A stretch of DNA of 64,000 nt, taken from positions 59,490,001 to 59,554,000 of the forward strand of contig NC_133030.1 of NCBI RefSeq assembly GCF_048771995.1, read 5' to 3'. Source of the stretch: Taeniopygia guttata. Taxonomy: Eukaryota; Chordata; Aves; Passeriformes; Estrildidae. The notes beneath the pieces are model-generated. The model did not search any database. It saw only the letters and a program-made list of their open reading frames with translations, and was not told the origin of the DNA. Within the stretch, counting starts at the first letter, position 1. Each line of letters opens with the position of its first letter. Positions 49,241-62,950 of this stretch are shown here, piece after piece. The translations under genes were made by a program, and so were the position numbers.

Positions 49241-49754
49241 CTGAATCGGAGCCCCACAGGATTTCCCGTTGGAAGCACAACCGCTGGCGAAATCAGCAGC
49301 GGATTACCAGTAATGAAGGCATAATGGGTTTAATAATCCCACGGGTTTCAGCCCCCTTTGATGAAGGCAGGCCTGTGGACAAAAGACATGGGAGTGTGTT
49401 CATGAAGTGACTCCTCCGTCAGCCTGCGGGGAACAAATGGAGAGGAGAAGCTTTTAGACAAACCTCTCTTTTGTCTCAAGGAGGGGAGGAGGATGCCCAA
49501 GGAGGCTGCGATGGGAGGGGGGTGATTCTGGGAGGAATGGTTTATTCCAGCAAGCCAGGGTTAAACCTTGTGGCTGGGGATTTCTGAGGTGGAGTGAGTG
49601 CCAGGAGGAGGGGAGGATTAGGAATGCACAGTAGCTCTGAGGATGTGAAGAAGGAATTGAATACAGAGGGAGTGATGCTTAGGTCTGGGAAAGGTGAAGT
49701 GGGTGCTTGGCATGGTTGTCTCTATAGTTTCTATCTTTAATCGCAGCAAAGAGC

Positions 49755-50010
49755 CACATGTTAATGGCTTTAAACTGAGAGTAGTTTCAGATTGGAAATT
49801 ATGAAGAAATTCTTTATTGCAAGGTGGTGAGGCCCTGGCAGAGGTTGCCCACAGAAGCTGTGGCTGCCCCATCCCTGCAAGTGTCCCAGACCAGGTTGGA
49901 TGGGGCTTGAAGCAACCTGGTGTAGTAGAAGGTGTCCCTGCCCACGGCAGGAGGTTGGAATTGGATGGTCTTTAAGGTCCTTTCCAAACCAAAGCATTCC
50001 CTAAACTGAA
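49755..50010 (+). mobile_element. CR1 LINE 3' fragment
   Basis: GGTGGTGAGGCCCTGGCAGA, GAAGCTGTGGCTGCCCCATC, AGACCAGGTTGGATGGGGCT, GAAGGTGTCCCTGCCCACGG and TTTAAGGTCCTTTCCAAACC appear in consensus order. The terminal octamers have decayed. Confidence 0.92.
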
Positions 50011-51728
50011 TGTTTGGAGAGACCTCCAATTGCAGGTTATGTTCCCACTGTCAACAACCATTAGTGCAGTTCATCAGTGACTCAGGGCAGTTTACAAAAC
50101 CCTGCTGGAGAGAGCTTAAAGAGCTGTGAAAATACAACAAAACCTCATCTCTCCATGGCTTTCCTGTGCTAGATGAACTAACCATGTTTTGGTATGATTG
50201 CAGAATCTTTATTTCCAGTTGCTGCCTGTGGCTGGATGGAATGTTTGGACCCAATCTCCCTGTATTCAGCCTAATCGTATCCTTATTATGATACTGAGAG
50301 CTGTTCAGTCCTGCTCAGTGTCCTAGTAACTATTAAGGGCCTTTAGTTTAGAAATTTCAGGCCTTTATAGTTAAATCCAGTAAAATTTGTTGGTGGAAAC
50401 AGACGTTTAGAGACATTTAAATGCAAGCCCTGACCCTTCCCTTCCCAAGATTACAGAGTTGTTCCTGCAGGCATGTGCCATGTTTCTTTACCCTCTCCAT
50501 TTAAAAAAAAATTTAATTTTTCACCCCTCTTTTCCACTTTAATAAAGCTCTTCTAGCACTTCAAATTATATATAATCATGGATTTAAATTTGCTTCCATG
50601 TTACCTACGTACATGTTTTGAGAGCTTTTTTTAAAAATAAAACTGAATGAAAACATGGTCCTGTATCTTTTTGGCAACGCCCTCATTTTAAGCTGCAAGA
50701 ATGTAATGACAGAAGAGAGTTTGCTGCTCTCATTTGCTATTTATACATTTTTCAGGGGAAATTGGACTAAGTCAAATTACTTACAAGAAAATTACAATAT
50801 TTTCTTAAAACATAACTTTTATTTAGTTCCCTAGATTTGCTTGGCCTGTTACACTGACAAGGGTAATAAATATTTACAAGAAATTCAAGCATCACTTTTA
50901 ATTAGGATAAAACAGCTGTGTATATCATATCCCTCTACTAAATGTATTTGTAGTTGATAAGATTGCATCTCCCAGTGTACAACTATTTATTTTCTCTTTA
51001 GCTGTACATCAAGTTGTGATACAGATGGTTGAGACCTGTAGTCACCACACTCATTAGCACCACAGTAACAAGAGCCATTGTGAAACTCAACTCTGTATCA
51101 TAAATCATTTATGAGTTATTGAGAAGGATTACATTTCACTGTTGGAACAAGAAAATTCTTTTAGCATTATAGTCATATTTAAAATGATATGCTGCTCCCC
51201 AGCCTATTTTTAGAAAATATTATTTTGGACAATTTTAATTCTGTTTCCTGTTACAGCTTTTTAGAATTCTTTAGATGGATGGCAATTGCCAAGAGTATTT
51301 CTAAAAAAAAAAATATATAAAACCCTGTGTATCTAAATAAACAGCTTTTTGTCACCAATGCACACTCAGTTATTGCAGGCAGGAGGATGACTTTGTTCTG
51401 TCTATTCATTAAAACTCAATTTAGAAAATTCCACTCTTAGCCCGATGAAGCTGTTCCCAATGACATCATTTCCCATAAAAAGAGAAAATGGGACCGCAGT
51501 TGCTGCTGGGATCACATGGCAATTTAACTGCACTTTGGAATTGGCTTCCATCACAGGGGCCATATTCTGTACGAGCCTGCCGTAATCTCTGCATGCTGTA
51601 TTGCCCAACATCTCTTTTAACTCTTCCTGGTTTAATACCAGTGATTAAACTTCTTTTATGGGTAGGTATATCATGAGATATCACACTTTTGTCTGCGTTT
51701 TCCTCAAACAAGGGACTTTTAATACCAA
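50011..51728. other. Upstream intergenic stretch, nothing recognised
   Basis: AT-rich single-copy-looking DNA between two CR1 copies. No coding or RNA feature seen. Confidence 0.5.
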
Positions 51729-52285
51729 TATCACAGAATCACAGGATCACAGAATCACAGAGCAGCCAGGTTGGAAAGAACCTCTGGAGATCATCCAGTC
51801 CAACCCCCTGCCAAGGCAGGGTCACCTGGAGCAGTGACACAGGAATGAATCCAGGTGGGTTGGAATGTCTCCAGAGAGGGAAGCTCCACAACCCTCCTGG
51901 GCAGCTTGTCCCAGTGCTCTGCCACTGTCAACATGAGAAGTTCTTCCTCATGTGGTGGTGAACCTTGCTGTGTTTTAGTTCATGGTCTTTTCTCCTCATC
52001 CTGTCTCTGGGCACCACCCAAAAGAATCTGGTACCATCCTCATGGCATCCACCTTTGAGATATTTGTAGGCATTGATGAGATCCCCTCTCAGTCTCCCCT
52101 GGACTAAAGGGGCCCAGTCCCTCATCTCTCCCCATAAGAGGGATGCTCCAGACTCTTGATCATTTTTGTGGCCTCTGCTGGACCCTCTCCAGTAGCTCTT
52201 TGTCTTTCTTGAAATGAGGAGACCAGAATTGAACTCAGGGCTCCACACGTGGCCTCACTAGGGCAGAGTAGAGGTAGAGGATCCC
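51729..52285 (-). mobile_element. CR1 LINE 3' fragment with short terminal tandem repeat
   Basis: About 555 bp of reverse-complement CR1. It opens with repeated TCACAGAATCACAGGA units (the CR1 3'-terminal microsatellite), then GGTTGGAAAGAACCTCTGGA, GATCATCCAGTCCAACCCCC, the GTTCTTCCTCATG block and TGATGAGATCCCCTCTCAGT, ending in CACACGTGGCCTCACTAGGG. The best preserved copy in the window. Confidence 0.94.
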
Positions 52286-53576
52286 TGTTGTAACTGTGAA
52301 CTGTTGTATTGCACCATTTAGATTTCTTGGCTTCTCAGAGAAAAAACTGAACTTCTCTCTTCTGAAACCTTCGTTTCAGCTACCTTTACTTACTGTCCCT
52401 GTTCCTCCTCTCTTTTATGGTCTGCCATGAATATCTGATGTAGGTGGGAAATAATACATTTCAAGTTACTCTGCCGCCTAAAAAGTTGGTAAACTGTGGG
52501 GTTTTGTTTGGAAAAGGATTTGTATCACCTGGCAATACTCATCTAAATATTAGATGTATAATCAAGCTGCTGAGGCTGCCTTGTTTTGGTGGAGGGAGAC
52601 AGGTGATCATTACTGTCATGTTTTTGCCAGTGCCTGGAGCAGGTTGGGTGTGTCCTTTGAAGGTAACTTTTTTCTCTTCTGTAGTTTCTGTGAGTTCAGA
52701 AGAAGCTGAGATGGCTACTTAGACTAGATCCTTAATTTTTTAGATAGCTTAAATTAATTAATTACCTTAAACCTTAGAGATGCTTAAAGGTTATCTACAG
52801 AAATCTTCACATTAATGATATGTGTGACCTGAAATAGTGGGATGTTGCCACAACTTCATGTTTGGCCTGGGAAGTACTGATGCCCTGCCCCATCCCTTCT
52901 CCAGGGGGCTGCACCTATTTTTGGAATCCCAAAGCCAGGTGGATGATCTCCCTGCAGGCTTTCCATCTTCCTGCTGCTATTCCTGCAGCATCCTGCTGTG
53001 ATGGCACCTGTAGGGATCTGCTCAGGCAGCTGTGCCATTGAGAACTCCATAAAATTCTGGCAACTGTAGCAATGATTAATCATCACCTGATGTTTAAATC
53101 ATCAAAAGCACACACCTAGGGTGTATCCCGCATCCAACCTGAACTTATCTGAAGGATGTCACACAAAGATTTTGGTCATTGCATACGAACATCGGGCATT
53201 CCTGAAATGCAGCACTTTTGATTTAATTCCCTTTCTGCTGGACTTTTGAAAAGTGCTTCCCAACCTGCCATACTTTGTTGTCACTGAGACCAGATCCGTG
53301 CTCTGCAGATCGATTTTAAAAACAACAGTTATGACCTCATTTAAAAACCAAATGCTGGTAATTTTCAAATTACAAAATTAGGTACAAAATCATTAGGGCA
53401 TCACAACCTGGTTTTCTTATTTTAGCTGTGAGAGAAAGCAAGTGATGCTCAGTCAGGAGTTTTATTTTTCCAGGGAGAATTTGCTGATGGAAGTAACCCA
53501 TAATTCAAGAAAATGAGAAAAAGCAAAGTACAGTAAAGACCAATATATCAAGAGAAGCAAAATCCTTTTATGCTGA

Positions 53577-53815
53577 AAATTATTAGAAAATATATTAAAT
53601 ACAGAAACATAATAAAATACAAAGCTTGTAAAAATAAGCACAATAAAAATATAAAGCATAAAAATATAAACATAATACAAAATAAAGCATATAAAATTCA
53701 AGCATATAAAATGGATCTTATAAATTAAGAAAAGATAAAAAGGAGAATAAAGGTAATATATTTACCATTAATGTAAATTAGTACATAAAAATACTATTAA
53801 TATTCTAAAATATTG
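53577..53815. repeat. Very AT-rich degenerate repeat
   Basis: Words such as AAAATATAAA, AAAGCATATAAAATTC and AAGCATATAAAATGG recur for about 230 bp with very little G or C. Periodicity is irregular. Confidence 0.6.
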
Positions 53816-55246
53816 GGTAAGGGTCATCCCTCCATTTTTCTCTTTTTTGTATATGAAATTTGGGAAAAGCATGGCATCTCCCAGTTTCTTCAAAAGCCCA
53901 AAGATGACAAAAATCAAAGCAGCTCAGGAAGAAAAATGCAGTTTATTGAGGTTTTCAGAGCTCATCTGCAAAGCACCTGCATTTCACATGGTTCCTTCTA
54001 TCTGTAGCAAAATGTCACCAAAGACCCATTGGCTAGGAAAATTTGCTTTTCCTGTGACATGGGGAAATTAAAAAAGAATGTCAATATAGTCTACAGGAAT
54101 TTTAAAGAAAATTAAAAATGGGGAAAGAAGAAAAACATTTAAACAGTGATTTTTTCCCCCCTCCCTTTAGAATCTCTGCTGCCTTGGTAGCTGAAATGAA
54201 AAACCCTTGCATGTCCTGAACGTGTTATGGAAAAAGGGACAAAATAACCATGCTTGATGTCTGAAGAAGTGCTGGCATGGCTGGGCTGGCTATGCCAATC
54301 CACTTTGGCCCCTGTCCCTGAGCTCTCCACCAGTTTCTCAGCAGTACAATGCATATGGTCTCCTTGGGACCATCTGTGCTTCTCCACAGCACAGAAACCA
54401 TCAATCAGCTTAAAGCCACATTAGGAGACAGCATAAGTTGATTTGAAGTATTTAAAAGGCTGGGGCAGATTAGTATACACCAGGACTCCGACAGGGAGTC
54501 CTTCCACAGTTCTTTCCAGAAGGGAGGGGCACACTTCATTTAATCTTCATCACTGGACACCAAGAAATGCCTATGGTATTCAAATTCTCAAAGTCTGATT
54601 CTCTTGACAAGATCCTCTTTTGCTACAACACAAGCTGTGAAGTGGAGAACACCCAGAATATTTTATCAGCCCGGCTTTCACCTATGCTATACATTAGACT
54701 CTCTTCTCTTTTCAAAATGTGAGAGAAGTTGCTGTTTTTGTTTGCTCTTGGTCCGTGCAGGGAGGCCTCACCGTGTCCTCACTGGAGCCAGTGACAAATG
54801 TAAAAACCGCTCTTAGCCAACAGTTGTAATGGGCCTGGCCACAACTGCTGGTTGTTTAACCTAAGAATTAGCTTAGCAGTCACAGCTGAAATTACTTGAG
54901 AGACTGACGATGCGTAAGAATACTTCATCCTGAGTCATCAAGAGTCTTATGATGCTCTTAAGGGGTTTATGATTATTAACATCCCGGCAAGAGACTCTGA
55001 AATTTGATAAAGACTGGCATTTCCAGATGTGAGGGAGATTAGTTTGGATGAAAGAATAAGATTTATATTCTGTAAACTCCCTTTTTTCCCCTTTTGTCTT
55101 ACCAGTCCTTTTCTTCTTTCAGTATGTAGTCATCTTCTTTGTACAGCCACACACAACTTATGCTTTGCTATGTTCATTCACATAAATGGGTTTAATCAGT
55201 TGTCTCTTTTAACAAGATGTTAGCTGGGACACAGCTGAGCAGATAC

Positions 55247-55263
55247 TTTTTTTTTTTTTTTTT
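55247..55263 (+). repeat. Poly(T) run
   Basis: Seventeen T followed by GTGTGTC. Confidence 0.85.
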
Positions 55264-56949
55264 GTGTGTCAATTGAACAGTTAAATTAAACTAACAGCAA
55301 CATGTCCGAGTCAAATAACCAAGGCGGTGAGATATTTAAAATCTAAACATTACTCAGTATTTTGCAAAATAACTTTTCCACAGTACCAAGGATTCTGGAG
55401 AGTCCTGGATTTACAGGATAATCCTGATCCTGGTCTGGAGCTGGATTTTTGCCACCTAGGGCTTTTTTTTTTTTTATCTGACAGGATAACCAAAGTTTAA
55501 ATTTAGTTTCATTACATACGTGCTGAAGGGGTATGACTAAGAAGTAAAGACATTGTTTCATGTTTGCTGGCATAAGGGACATGGTAAAAATGGATATGGG
55601 ATCACAATTTCCATGTGTCAGCTTTCTTAGGAAAGCGAAACAAGCAGCAATTTGGATTTTTAGCATTTTATGACAACCCTCACCCTGCAGTGACGGTGTT
55701 CTGTTTTGTTGGGGATGGTGCAGAACAACATATTAGCAAAACAACAGGGCCCATTATGGAAAGAAAGTGCATTTTAATCCCAGAGGTATTAGGAAAGGAA
55801 GATCTGTATTGCAGGTCACATTAGCATACATTCTTTTGGAGAACATTTAAGGTGCAGCTTCATATCAGAGGATTACTCAAAACATGGATGCTCCTTGGAG
55901 GTAATCCAAGTCTCCACCCTAACCAGAAAAGTATCCTTCCTTCTCAGGAAATTTCAGTTAATCCAAGGGATTAGGACAGCTACTTCTTGAGGGATTGTGA
56001 ATGTGAGTTCTTTTAAGCATTTGAAACAAGTTTGTTTCCTTGCTTGTTTTCTTTCTTTGTAGTATATGACTCTCATATTTATTAATATAAATTATGTTTC
56101 CACTCTCTTTGTATGTGTAAAGGCATTCACTGTTTTTACAAACTTGTGGGTTTTTTTCATTTTTTAACATTTATAGGAATAATTAAAATAATCGGCTAGT
56201 ACTTGACATTTATTGTGTTGTAATTACTCCCTTGTGTTGTTTTACCCTGTTTCATGTTGAAGATAAATAATAGGATCCCTTGTAAGAGACAAGATAAGGA
56301 AGGCAGAGGGAAAAAGCTTGTTTTACAAAGAAAAATGATGAGGTGAAAAAGGGAAAGCAGTGGCTGTGGTAATTCACAGCAGTCTGCTGAAAACAGGATT
56401 GGAACCATTAGCTCACTCTACAGAGGTCACAGGATTGCCATTCTATGACATAAATTTCAATTATTATAGACCGTGTCTCAACACGAAAGCAGCAGTTGAC
56501 CTGAGCTGAACCCACGTTAGACAAGAGGCTCATTACCAATAACACTTGGCAAATGGGAATTTTCCTACAAGTGCAAACTGAAAAATGGAGTTACACCTCC
56601 CCCCAGAACACTGAGCAAACTCCTGCTCTGCTGGTGACCCTCTGGGCAGGATTTGTGACTTCTCCAAAGAGAGCATTTCTCATCTAACTGCAGAGACAAC
56701 CTACTGAGAAACTCATAGTTTAAAAAAAAGAGCAATTTCTAGTGTCACCTACAAAGCTAAAGTTTTGTATCTTTTCTGGTCATGAATCCTGAAAGCACTG
56801 AAGTTGATCCAGTGCCTTTCAAGTTGAGCTCAAGATTCCCACTGACTTCAGTGAGCCTGGATTGAGTTAAATTTCTTATTCACTCATTAGCACTGTCAAA
56901 GTAACTTCCATCAGGTAAAGCTGGATTAATGATCCAGTAGTCACTTACC

Positions 56950-57285
56950 ATAAAATCATGGAATAATTTCAGTTGGAAGGCACTTCTGGAGGTCACCTTG
57001 TTCAATTCCTGGCTCAAAGCAGGTCCAGTGAGGAGCTGCTTAGGTTTTTGTCCAGCTGAGCCATAGAACTTTGGGGTATCCTGAGCTGGAAAGATCATGG
57101 AATCCAGATCCTGACCCTGCACAGAACAACCCCAGGAATCCCACCCTGTGCCTGAGAGCATTGTCCAAACCCTCCTTGAGCTCTGTCAGGCTCTGCTGTG
57201 ACCACTGCCCTGGGGAGCCTGTTCCAGCACCAACCAACCTCTGGATGAAGAACCTTTTCATGAAATCCCAACCCAAATATCTTTG
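56950..57285 (-). mobile_element. CR1 LINE 3' fragment
   Basis: Reverse-complement CR1: AAATCATGGAATAATTTCAG, TTGGAAGGCACTTCTGGAGG, TCCTTGAGCTCTGTCAGGCT, TGACCACTGCCCTGGGGAGC, CTCTGGATGAAGAACCTTTT. A second AAAGATCATGGAATCCAG motif near 57090 hints at rearrangement or a nested copy. Confidence 0.88.
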
Positions 57286-60200
57286 AGAATGGAATTCTCA
57301 CCTGACTAGGCACCTGTTCTTGTTTCCCATCAGAATTTCCTATGTCATAATTTGTGTTGTCTCTTATCACTATGCATCTTTTAAAAGAGTCTATGATTGA
57401 AGGTAGAAATGAAACCTTCCCTTATCCTTCTCTCCTTACAGCTGGGCAAAGACAGCTCTCTAAATCTCTTCCACCTTGGCTGCCTCCATTTCACTTTCTC
57501 CAGTACATTCATGAATTTACTTACCCAGGGCAGGTAACAGGAGGCTGCTTAAAAAGCTTTGATGTAAATACCCATGGCCAGGACCTTGCCTGTTGCTCTG
57601 ACATGTGAAATGCTTTTTAACATAATTAAAAATCCTGCAGACCTATGCAAAATAAACCATTATTGTCTTTTGTGACTCTCCTGAACATCTTTGGGTTGAC
57701 ACTCGTGTTACCGTTACAAATGTTTTCTGCCTGATCCTGGGCAATGCAGGAAACATTCTTAAGTGTTGGTATTATTTAGAGCAGTCTTGGAGCTTCTTTT
57801 TCTTAGTTTTGGATAGCAGAAAAGAACTCCTGGAATACCAAGTGCACCAAACTTCCTTTCTCCCAATGCCAACGTGTCCTGTACTTCACCTGGTTAAGAA
57901 AGCACAGTGCTTTAATTCACTTCTCTGACATCCAGGGATTTCCCCAGATAATCAGATCTCTGTTTTACAGTGTTGATGGGACAGGTGCTAATATTTAGCC
58001 ACTGTACCTCCTTACCTGTTTGTCTCCTTCAAATATGTGCTGTCTGAACAGGACTACTGCCTCTGGTTTGTTAGCTGAGATACACAGAAAAACCCCATCC
58101 CCAGCAGCCTATGCTTCTCGACATCCTTACATAATATTTTCATTAAAATGCCAATCACAAGGTGGTGCTAAGAGCCAGATCAGGCTGGGATCAGCTTTTT
58201 AGGCCATGTTCACTTTTGGACTTTTTGCCTGAGAAATTCCACAGGTTCACATGCTTGATTATGCAATTATTTTCTCGAATTCATTTTAAAAACTACCCCT
58301 ATGCTGAGTTCACCGCCCCAAAGCTGATCTTCCTTGTGATTTAATTTCTGATAGTAAAAGGTTAAGAAAGAGAAATCTGGAATTTTCCCTTAAAAAGGTT
58401 TGTTGGTGATGAAAAATCCCTGGTATTTTGTGTTTTGCTTAGGGAAGACCAGCAGAGGGGGCCTAAGCCAGAGAGCAAACCCCATCCCAGATTTGTACTG
58501 GAGTTGAGAACAATATCAGTGTAAAAATGCAAGGCAGCCCCACTTTATTTTAGTTCTCTATTAAAACCAAAGCAGAATACACCTATGAAAAGGAAAGGAA
58601 AGCAGCTTTCTTAGGAAAACTGCATTATTAAGAGGCTGTCCCAAAAGTAGTACTAATTATTATGGGAAAAAAAAGAAGTGGCAATTAGGAAATAAATGTT
58701 AATTATATGATTCTGTCCTTGGCTAACAGCTACTAAAGGACTGATTCCTTGAAGTATCTTTTTTTGAAAGACATTCCCTCCACAAGCGACTCCTTAAGTT
58801 ACCTCTGTGTCAGGACATGGAGGAAGAAAAATTCTTTCAGTGCAGGACTTAGATCAGTCCCAGCTTATGTTCCCTGGCCACCCCCACAGTGGAGTTTTTT
58901 TATGCTGACTATTGCAGGTGCCCAGTGAGACAAAACTCTGCAGAATCAGCCTTTTGGAAATACTCCTTTTCCTTCTCCTGCCCCTCACTCACAATATTCA
59001 ATGTTGCAAGAGAGGAAGTTTTCCCTGTTCCCTTTGAATAATCCTTTCAGTTCTAATGCACTGAGAGAACCCACATGGAAAAAAAAACATCTAGGTTCAT
59101 CACTGCAGATTTAAATGGAATAAATATTGTATATATACACATATGTAGAGATATATACATATATAAAATTCCAGATGTGGAAAGGGAGTGCAAATCTCTC
59201 CATTGAATTTGGCGACCTTGAAAAAACCACCCCACATTAATAGACACAAGACAGGGATCTAAGAATCAGAATGTAAATAACAATGATATTGTCTGCCTCT
59301 TCACCATGGGAAGATGGTTTGTTCTGTAGCAAGACAGCAAGAAAGCTGTTCCTTTAAAGCAAAATAGAATCAACAACTTCTATCTTGTCTTCTTATGTTT
59401 CTTTTGAATAATCATAAAGAATTATGTAGACGTAATGTCACACAAACAAAATGGTATTATCAAATGGGATTTTCTTCAGTTTACCTGAACATGTTCTCTA
59501 TTTCTGTTATTTAAATAAACACAGGTGAATTAGTCACACCCCTAATGTAAACTAAAAATAGTATGTTATGAAAAGGAAATGGATAATATGACTCAAGAAC
59601 TCTGGGTTCCATCACTGTCCCTTCATAATAACAAATCTTATCTTCATATAGAGGGCCCATCTCCTGCAAACAAGGTTGATGTTTTTCTGGATTTCTCTTT
59701 TTATTATTTCTCTGAGTAAAAGTGCTTTTAATGTCAATAAACAGGAAGAGAAGTCAAAATAGAGTGGTCTGGAGGAATGTGCAGGTCCCAGGCAGACGTG
59801 ACTTGAGTTCACCCTTATGTGAAGGACACATCTGGATTATTTTAGTCACAATAAAATATCCTTTTGGATTGAGGGGGAGACTTGATGTGCTGGAATATTT
59901 TGTCTGGAGCAAATATTGTCCTTTAAAAGTAATGTGCCTCTTTTAAACAAATACAGTTAATGCAGGTGTCAGTGAATGCTCAGAGAGCACTTTGCAAACA
60001 AAACCCAAAGCCAAGCAGTTTATTAGCAAATGGAAAAGTCATGGATGTGAAATTGGGAAGAAGGGCAGGGCCAAGTGGAGCTGCAGGTGGCTGGGATCAC
60101 TGCAGAATTTTTCTGCTTCAAACACAAGTGTCACACCAGGTACAAGGTGGAAAATGCTTCTTATACTGAGGAAACCCTGCCTAGGGTATGCCACAAAAAG

Positions 60201-60861
60201 TCACTGACCAACAGCCAGGAATCATCCTCTGAGCCTGAACATGCTCCTATTTTTGTCCTAGATGTCTGAATAAGCATTGTCTTACCCTTGTGTATTTTAT
60301 ATAGCTATTCTGTATTTTTCTGTGATGCTCTGTTGTTATAAGACATTTTTCTCTGTATTCTATTTGTTTTTGAGGGGGCAAATAGTGAGGTAAGGGTGGG
60401 GAGGAGGAGAATGATTTACTCACAGTTACAATTTGCTTAACTAAACCACTGCAAAGGTTTGTGTAATCACCTTTGCTCCATCTTTGCTAGCAAGCAAAGC
60501 AATCTTTGAGCTTTTTACTACTGAGATCAGCTGGACTGACCTGGCTTGTGTGTGTAGGTGATGTCCCTCAGACATGCCCCACATTCCTGGGGACAGTGCT
60601 TGTGTGCAAAGCCATACCAGGAACCTCAGAAACACATTGAAAGTATGGATGACCAGATGCCAGCGTACAACCACACCTGGCCCTGTCTGACTGACTGGTA
60701 CAGATGCAGCTTATTTTGGCAAAAAAAGTGCAGTGTCTCTAGTTTACCATCTACTGCTTGGGAACAGGCTGTATTGAACCATAAAACAGTGGCTCACAGC
60801 AGTATTTACTGTTTTACAAATGGATAGAAGACACAGTATTTCATATTGTCCTAATTGTTCA
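57286..60861. other. Upstream intergenic stretch
   Basis: No gene recognised. A TA-rich microsatellite at 59127-59168 is the only distinct element. Confidence 0.5.
59127..59168 (+). repeat. TA-rich microsatellite
   Basis: TGTATATATACACATATG, then AGATATATACATATATA. Confidence 0.75.
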
Positions 60862-61225
60862 GCCTGGAGAAGGGAAGGCTTCAGGGAGTCCTCAGGGAAT
60901 CTTCCAGTGCCCAAAGAGGCTCCAAGAGAGCTGGAGAGGAACTTTAGAGAAGGGCCTGGAGTGACAGGATAAAGGCTTTAAAATGACTGAGGTTAGATTA
61001 GAATTTAGGAAGAAATTCTTCCCTGTGAGGGTGGTGAGGCCCTGGCACAGGTTACCCAGAGAAGCTGTGGCTGCTCCATCCCTGGAAGTCTCCCAAGCTA
61101 GGTTGGATGGGGCTTGGAGCAACTTGGCCTAATGGAAGGTGTCCCTGCCCATGGCAAAGAGGTTGGAACTGGGTGATCTTTAAGGTCCTTTCTGACCCAA
61201 ACCATTCTATGAGTCTATGATAATT
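60862..61225 (+). mobile_element. CR1 LINE 3' fragment
   Basis: GTTCAGCCTGGAGAAGGGAA, AAATTCTTCCCTGTGAGGGT, CCCTGGCACAGGTTACCCAG, GGTTGGATGGGGCTTGGAGC, and an intact terminus ACCATTCTATGAGTCTATGA. Confidence 0.95.
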
Positions 61226-62383
61226 AGAATTAGATTTCAAGTTTTAAATTGATGGGAACTCGCACACAAAAGTTTAACTAAGCAAACCAAAATGAAATGG
61301 ATAAGCAAAATTAGGAATGATTTGAAGGAAGAAAAGGTGGGAGTTATTTTCTTCAAGTCTCTAAATTGCCTGGGCAAGGCAGCAGGCAGAAGGGACTATG
61401 TGTGAAAAAACATGAAGGTGGAACAACATGCTGCTAAAAGCTGAAATGAGAGGCAATTAGGGGAGAGAGGAATGCAGAGGCTTAAGTGCTGAAAACCTCA
61501 GAGACTTGAACTCAAGAAGGTAACTTGGATGCAGAAAGCAGAGGAGCTTGTGCTGTTTGTAAGCGAGAGGAAAAATTTCATTGACAAAGTGTCAGTGGAA
61601 TTGTTCCTTGAATCGACATTGGATCACAATGATTGCCACATTTAAAGGGCTCAAATGGATGATTCTTACCTAGGATACAGTTTTAGGTTTTCAGGAAACG
61701 CTGTTACAAAAGAGATAACACTTTCTGAAATAGGAATTTGGGGTTAAACGAGGTATAAAATAAAATTGGTAGAGGGAAGGTACATATCCATAGTCTGATC
61801 AGATAGATGTACATAAGAAGTATTTTTGGCACTCTGTTACATTTACATGGGACTGTCTTTGCCTGGATGTGTGTTTGTTTGTCTCCTGTTCAGGCAACAC
61901 TGAGCCATACAGCACAGACCACATTCTGAAGCAGACAGGATGGAGACATGGCCTTACTTCACTTACATTCATTTTATGGCAGATTCTCCCTAAAGTTTTG
62001 TTTTCCTAAACAAAGCAAAGAGCTTTTCTCCTTATGAAGTATTCTGTTCTGCTCATGGTGAAATAGAATATGGAGGAAGAGGGTGCGCTACTTACTGATG
62101 TTCATTTTAGTGTTATTGTACTCTCATAAATAATTGAGTGAAGTAAGAGCGTTTTTCAAATCTATGTTTTACACAGACCCTGAAATAATCTAAGATAATT
62201 GCTCTGGAGCTTTATTCACTCTAATGTGGATCAAAGAAATTGCATCACAGCACTGTGGAAAATACTCACACCCATGCTGTCACAGTGTTATTAGCAGGGC
62301 TGGCAGCAAGTCATGTGAGGCCCACCTTGTGAACATTACAAGAGGAAGCACTTCACCCATAAATCTGTGCAAATTTACTCATT
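61226..62383. other. Upstream intergenic stretch, nothing recognised
   Basis: About 1.2 kb between two CR1 copies. I see no feature in it. Confidence 0.5.
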
Positions 62384-62950
62384 TTATAGAATCACTGGAT
62401 GGTTGGGGTTGGAATGGACCTGAATGACCATCTCATTTCAACCCCCTGCCATGGGCAGGGATACCTTCCAAAGCAGGGGCAGCTACAGCTTCTCTGGGCA
62501 ACCTCATCATCCTCACAAGGAAGAATTTCTTCTTAATATCTAATCTAACCATGCCTTCTTTCAGTTTAAAACTGTTGCCCTTTGTCCTGTCACTACATCT
62601 TTTGTAACCTCTGTGTTTCTTAGAAGTCCCTTTATATATTAAAATGCCACAATAAGGTCTCCATGGATCCTTCTCTCCTCCCTCTGAACAACTGCAACTC
62701 CCTCAGCCTTTTGCCCCAGCCTACTGACCATTTTCATGGCCCTCCTCCAACAGGTCCACACCTTTTTTATCCCAGAAATCCACAGCAGGACACAGATCTT
62801 CAGTCTCATCAGTGCAGAGTAGAGGTGGAAAATATGGGCTGCAAGATTATGTTGCTGGCTCATGTCCAGTTTTTCACCATCAGTATCCCCAAGTCTTTCT
62901 CTGCAGGACAGCTCTCGGTCCTTCCATCCCTCAGTTCTACTTCTGCACAA
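62384..62950 (-). mobile_element. CR1 LINE 3' fragment, long
   Basis: ATAGAATCACTGGATGG, GGTTGGAATGGACCTGAATG, CCCTGCCATGGGCAGGGATA, TTGCCCTTTGTCCTGTCACT, CCTCAGCCTTTTGCCCCAGC and on to AGTGCAGAGTAGAGG follow the reverse-complement CR1 order for over 550 bp. Overlapping open frames of about 100-140 codons here are by-products. Confidence 0.92.

Larger units (their letters stand above)
52286..56949. other. Upstream intergenic stretch
   Basis: Contains the AT-rich repeat (53577-53815) and a T17 run. Open frames are short and show no recognisable protein. Confidence 0.5.
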
